This document shows, piece by piece, positions 59,821 through 64,000 of a DNA stretch of 64,000 bases. The position numbers and the translations under genes were made by a program. The stretch is from contig QCXZ01000137.1 in assembly GCA_025024175.1 (NCBI GenBank), forward strand, positions 21,886,001-21,950,000, in the 5' to 3' direction. The notes under the pieces were generated by a model. That model was not told the origin of the DNA. It saw nothing but the letters and a program-made list of their open reading frames with translations, and did not search any database. Position 1 is the stretch's first letter, and the number at the start of each line of letters is the position of its first letter. Source of the stretch: Rhyzopertha dominica (taxonomy: Eukaryota; Arthropoda; Insecta; Coleoptera; Bostrichidae).

Positions 59821-62800
59821 GTTAAGTTCATAAAATTACAGTCCACAATGCTGGTCGAAGGTGGAGCAGTTTGTCTCGTTCGTAAATATTGTAGAGAGTA
59901 AAATAAAGTGCTTCGATCCGTTAATTTAAAACCAGCGTATTTCTTAACAACAATTATAAATCAATTAAGACATTAAGAGCACCCGTGCTCTACGAGAATA
60001 AACTTGTTTCGAATAATTACGATTTGTAACGAATATTAAAGCTGTACTTGTAGGACTCGATCCTGAATCAATCTTGAAGTGGTCGAAATTCGCAGTGCTA
60101 ACCTTTGTTTCTTAGTGCAGTTAGATATTCATCGAATGGTTCGCGCTGTCGGCATTGTTTTATTAAACACATATCTTTCGTGTGTGCACTTCTAGAGACT
60201 TGTTGGCTAGGTTTATGGCGGTTGCGTACCATTTAAATAATTGCTGCAATCATCGTTCCCATACTACTTCTTTATTTTTAACGTATTATTTATATTGCTA
60301 GGTATTTAGGAGATTTTGAACTAACGCAACTTTCTTGTCCAGGTATCGCTTGTATCACTTCATCATGATTCTTACCGGTGTTCAGTATTTTGCAGCAACA
60401 CTAGTGCGGCTTTGTTTTGATATCTTCTTTTTTAGCCTGGCTTATTAGCTGGATTTCGGCATTGAATATTCCAATAACCTGAACAGTTTAACTTCGCGAA
60501 TACATTTACTGACCGTTGTGTTTATTACATGTCATTCTATTTTTCAACTACTATTTTATAGTCACATACAATCTATAATTGACACTGCAACACTGCTTCT
60601 GTTACGGAATTATATTGAATTTAATATAATTATTCGTTACTTTCTTGGCACTCTCTATATGCCGTAAATGCTTATGAGAATATGTTGGATTAATTTGAAA
60701 ACATCCCATAAAGCTTTGGTGGACGACTTTGATGTTCCTCAGTACTCTGTCTTTTCAGCCGTTCAACTGTTTGGTGGGAAGCTTGATGAAAATCATAAAT
60801 CAAATTTCGTAATGGACATTTCAATTTCGTTTATCGAAAATATCCGATATGTACAATTTGTTTTTTATATTCCTTTAGTTTCTTAGCAAACCTCTAATTT
60901 TCAGTGTATTTTTGTATGTTCAGTTCAGTTTTATTAATTTCGAAACATTTTCACAACAGCTTTTTTTGATTAGGCATATGTAAACAGGGATAAAGTATGG
61001 GAATATATGAAAAAGTCACAAAATATCAGCCAACTAATAACAGAAAGCAGTCTTTCATTATTGTTCAAACTGTATCCTGGTTCTAGTTACTAACAGTATA
61101 AGGTATAGCATTTATGAACAGCTCATGAAAGTAACTCTATACAAAATATGTATATTCATAAATATGTCATCCTGAGACAGACCATGAAGTTAGAATATTC
61201 ACATTATCCTTTGTATCATTTATTTGGTTTCTGTTTTTAGCACCTCCATTATCAAACAGTTAAACATTTATTACTACGTTGTATAGAAATACATTGGGTG
61301 TATATGTTTGTATTTAGAATTAAAGTTTATATTTAGACCGGTCATCGTCGGTCGTGCTGTTTTATGTTACTAAAATGGGAGAAAATCCACTAAATTGTAT
61401 TTATAAGTGCAAACTGCTACATGGATATGCTGGTTATAAAAATAAAGCTCTTTTAATTCAAATGGCTCAATATAATAATTGTATTAGGTTTACCGGAAAT
61501 TCCTTTTGTTGATTAAGCACCTTAGTACTTGGTTTCTTATATGTTTATTGTTACTAATGATTCAAACACACTCAGTTTGGCACCTTTATCGCAAATATGC
61601 AATGCTTTTGTTTTTGGCAAGTTGCTTGCGAAATTATGTTAATGTAACATACTTTTTTGTATCTACATTGTTAGTGAATGGGTAGACAGGCTTCGAGCTA
61701 CTTTGTACAGGTTTTTACAAATAAGTTTAGATTTTTTGCCATTATTAAAACATATTAACCATCTGGGTGATTCGGAGTTTTCCTAATTATAATTTAATAT
61801 AAAAGACTAGACTACACTTTGCATTATGTAATTTTGCAAATAAGCACTGCTGTTTTAAATCATTGCGTCGAAACGTGCATTCCACCCGGATTACAAAGAA
61901 ATGAAGACGTTTTTCTCTGTAAAATCTCTTGTCTCTCCAAATAAATGCCTAAAGAAATATGCGAGAGAGGAGCAAACATAAAGTGTCTGCTACCGTAAAA
62001 TATATCCCCTCTTGCATTCCTTCGTCCTCCCCTTTAAGCGATTGTTCCCTCAAGAATTTTTATTAATTCAGTCAAAATAGATTTTCTCGCCGCATCCTGT
62101 TAAATTACAGTTTCTGTTCTTTCGCGCTCACCATTGAAATTCAGGCTAAAACTAAATGCTGTGTAAAATTGTAACATGAAACGAGTAAAACAATGGAGGC
62201 GGCAAAGGAACGTTCCGGTGTCTCCAAGGAACCATCAGACTGCATTGCCACTGCATTGAGCGCGCCGAGACAAAGGTAGATTCTGCAGGATCGCGCGGTT
62301 TTATTCCCAAAGATTAAGATGAGCTTGGAATGTAAAATACGCTAATGATACTATTCTGGGAGCTCTGTTAATATTCTCTACTCACTATTTGGAAGTTACG
62401 TATTGTTTTAATAACATTAAAGATAGAAAGTTCATAATATGTGTTCTAAGAGTTTCTGATTTTAAATTGCTGGGACAGAATTGGGCACAGTAGGAAAATG
62501 AACGACGAGAATAGATGTGCTTGTGAGATACAACCACCAGAATATTTATATTTTTTGTGTATCTATGCTAAATCTTATTTAAATAGGGGGTAATTGTTCA
62601 AATAAATAGACTCATCTAAAATATTTGGGCCAAATCAAGTTTTAGAAAGTGCCAGCACTTCACATCCATAACCAGAAAAAATATGAAAATTAATGGCTAA
62701 AGAACATACTTACATCTAAGTGTGCAATTGGCACATTTTCTACAACTGAATTATTAAACCACAAACAGTTTAAGTATAATTAAGGCTATCAAAAATAGAT

Positions 62801-63447
62801 ATATCTATCGATGACCGAAGCTAGAAAGGTGCAAACACTATACGGTGAAGCCCCATCTAACACCACAATGAAAAAATATGAAAAGTCCGATGAAAAGTTA
62901 TCTATAAGCTCACATTAAGTATGCAATTTAAATACGTTCACAAGTCAACCAGTGACTCTACGATGCTAAATTAACCTCAACATGCTCCTCGTTCAGGTCT
63001 TTCTGGCTTGAGGTGACGATATTCTTGCCCTTAATGTTTACATAAATTTTCCCATTATACAGCCAAACATTCGTCTTGCCTCATTTTCCACAATTTGCTT
63101 TAAAAAATTTATAGCGTGAAGATGGCAAGGTCTTCAGCATTATCAAATATACAGGATGTTACAACAACAGAGCACCCTTACATCCTGTTCGAAATTGTTA
63201 GAATTTTACAATGAATAATTTAAAATGTTAAAAATTTACCTGCTTTCTGTAAAAGTGTATTCTAACTTCGTTATGTTAAATGAAATATTAACTTTTACTG
63301 GATTCTGAGATTTATCGTTACTTTTACCCGTAGTTGCGAATATTGTTAACAGTTCTGAATCTAAAAATGCTAAAATGGTGCTCAAGCTGCAATTGTATAG
63401 GGGAATAAAAATGCTAGCGTTTCATTTTACTATAACAACTGGCAAAT
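59821..63447. other. Long region without supported genes
   Basis: AT-rich. The longest ORF (60668-60886, 72 aa) has no known domain. No tRNA, clear repeat structure or exon homology recognised. It could be intron of a gene that begins near 59770 or lies beyond the window. Confidence 0.5.
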
Positions 63448-64000
63448 TGTTGTAACGAGACGCCGCTTAAGTCCAGCTGGCCTTTTCCATCAGGACGATC
63501 AAACATCGTCTGCCAGCTGGCACACAGCGAAATGAACCGTCCCCACCACAACGTAAGAACATCCGGCGCAGGCCAGACGGCCCTACCACCGCCCAGAAGC
63601 GTATAAATTCTCAAGCCGATTCCTGCATCGCCCTCAGAGGTCTTAGGACCGTTGAGGAGACGTAGTGAGTCTCCTCCGGCCTGAACCAGTAAGCCCCGAG
63701 GTCCAGCGCCGTCGAAGAAGACGTAGTGAGTCTACTCCGGCCTGAACCGGCAAGCCCCGAGGTCCAGCGCCGTCGAAGAAGACGTAGTGAGTCTACTCCG
63801 GCCTGGATCTGTTATTGCTACGACACCGCCACACCGAGCTGCCAGCGAGAGGCACCCCGGTCCGTTCCAGCGGGCGAGGCGCCCGCATTGCCGTTCCGAT
63901 AGTCGACCGCCCGTACCCCGCCGCCAGCGAGGCCCCAGGTCCATCCCAGCGGGCAAGGTGCCCGTACTACCGTCCCGGGGACCAGACGGCCGACCCAGGC
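63448..64000. mobile_element. GC-rich block, probable edge of a retroelement
   Basis: Composition jumps abruptly from AT-rich to GC-rich at about 63448. The block opens tgttgtaacgagacgccgc, LTR-like for insect Ty3/gypsy elements. It has a TATA-like gtataaattc at 63601, then tandem repeats to the window edge. No protein was identified. The ORFs are compositional. Confidence 0.4.
63640..63806. repeat. 61-bp tandem repeat, about 2.7 units
   Basis: cgtagtgagtct recurs at 63661, 63722 and 63783, an exact 61-bp period, with tccggcctgaacc.g.aagcc and gaggtccagcgccgtcgaag in each unit. A second, looser repeat of about 82 bp (gccagcga at 63841 and 63923) follows. Confidence 0.85.

Noticed and set aside
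62205..62240. Additional heat-shock element (ggaacgttccgg)
   Set aside because: Only two adjacent phased units and no TATA box or repeat context; expected by chance.

Overview
This is an AT-rich insect genomic window with many small introns and dense transposon debris. The insect assignment rests on a gustatory-receptor (GR) cluster, an insect-type Nup154/Nup155 gene and the transposon families present. A beetle is my guess, but the order cannot be settled from sequence alone.

Layout. (1) 1-19239, minus strand: twelve exons of Nup155/Nup154, the inner-ring scaffold nucleoporin. The start codon is in the window; the last ~190 codons lie beyond base 1. Its introns hold foldback elements, a MITE, a Tc1/mariner relic and a mariner copy split by a younger TTAA-inserted element. 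(2) 19240-27780: intergenic DNA with near-perfect palindromes, an ISL2EU/Harbinger-like transposase relic, a BEL/Pao integrase fragment and two decayed Ty3/gypsy fragments. (3) 27783-50509, plus strand: a GR cluster. GrA and GrD are complete four-exon genes with the TYhhhhhQF-type C-terminus. Between them lie two related large first exons (GrB intact, GrC with a 139-bp frameshifting deletion) but only one set of small 3' exons (48470-48809). This suggests alternative first exons feeding a common 3' end. The long introns hold TTAA elements, an interrupted Ty3-type integrase, hAT-like MITEs, a tRNA-Thr-like sequence and a heat-shock-type promoter with no HSP gene behind it. (4) 50510-54312: an unrecognised 125-aa ORF, a Penelope-like fragment, a hAT-like MITE with a perfect 8-bp target duplication, and a Jockey-type LINE relic ending in a long (ATT)n tail. 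(5) 55319-57794: a nearly intact piggyBac transposon with all three catalytic aspartates. (6) 57995-58510: degenerate tandem repeats carrying five 5-bp-phased heat-shock-element-like arrays. (7) 58560-63440: mostly featureless, with a possible promoter and first exon near 59770. (8) 63448-64000: an abrupt GC-rich block with 61-bp tandem repeats, probably the edge of another mobile element.

The two cellular functions are unrelated: nuclear-pore scaffolding and chemosensation. The observations most worth following are the shared-3'-exon GR arrangement, the two heat-shock-type regulatory regions, and the TTAA element family with its clean nested insertion.
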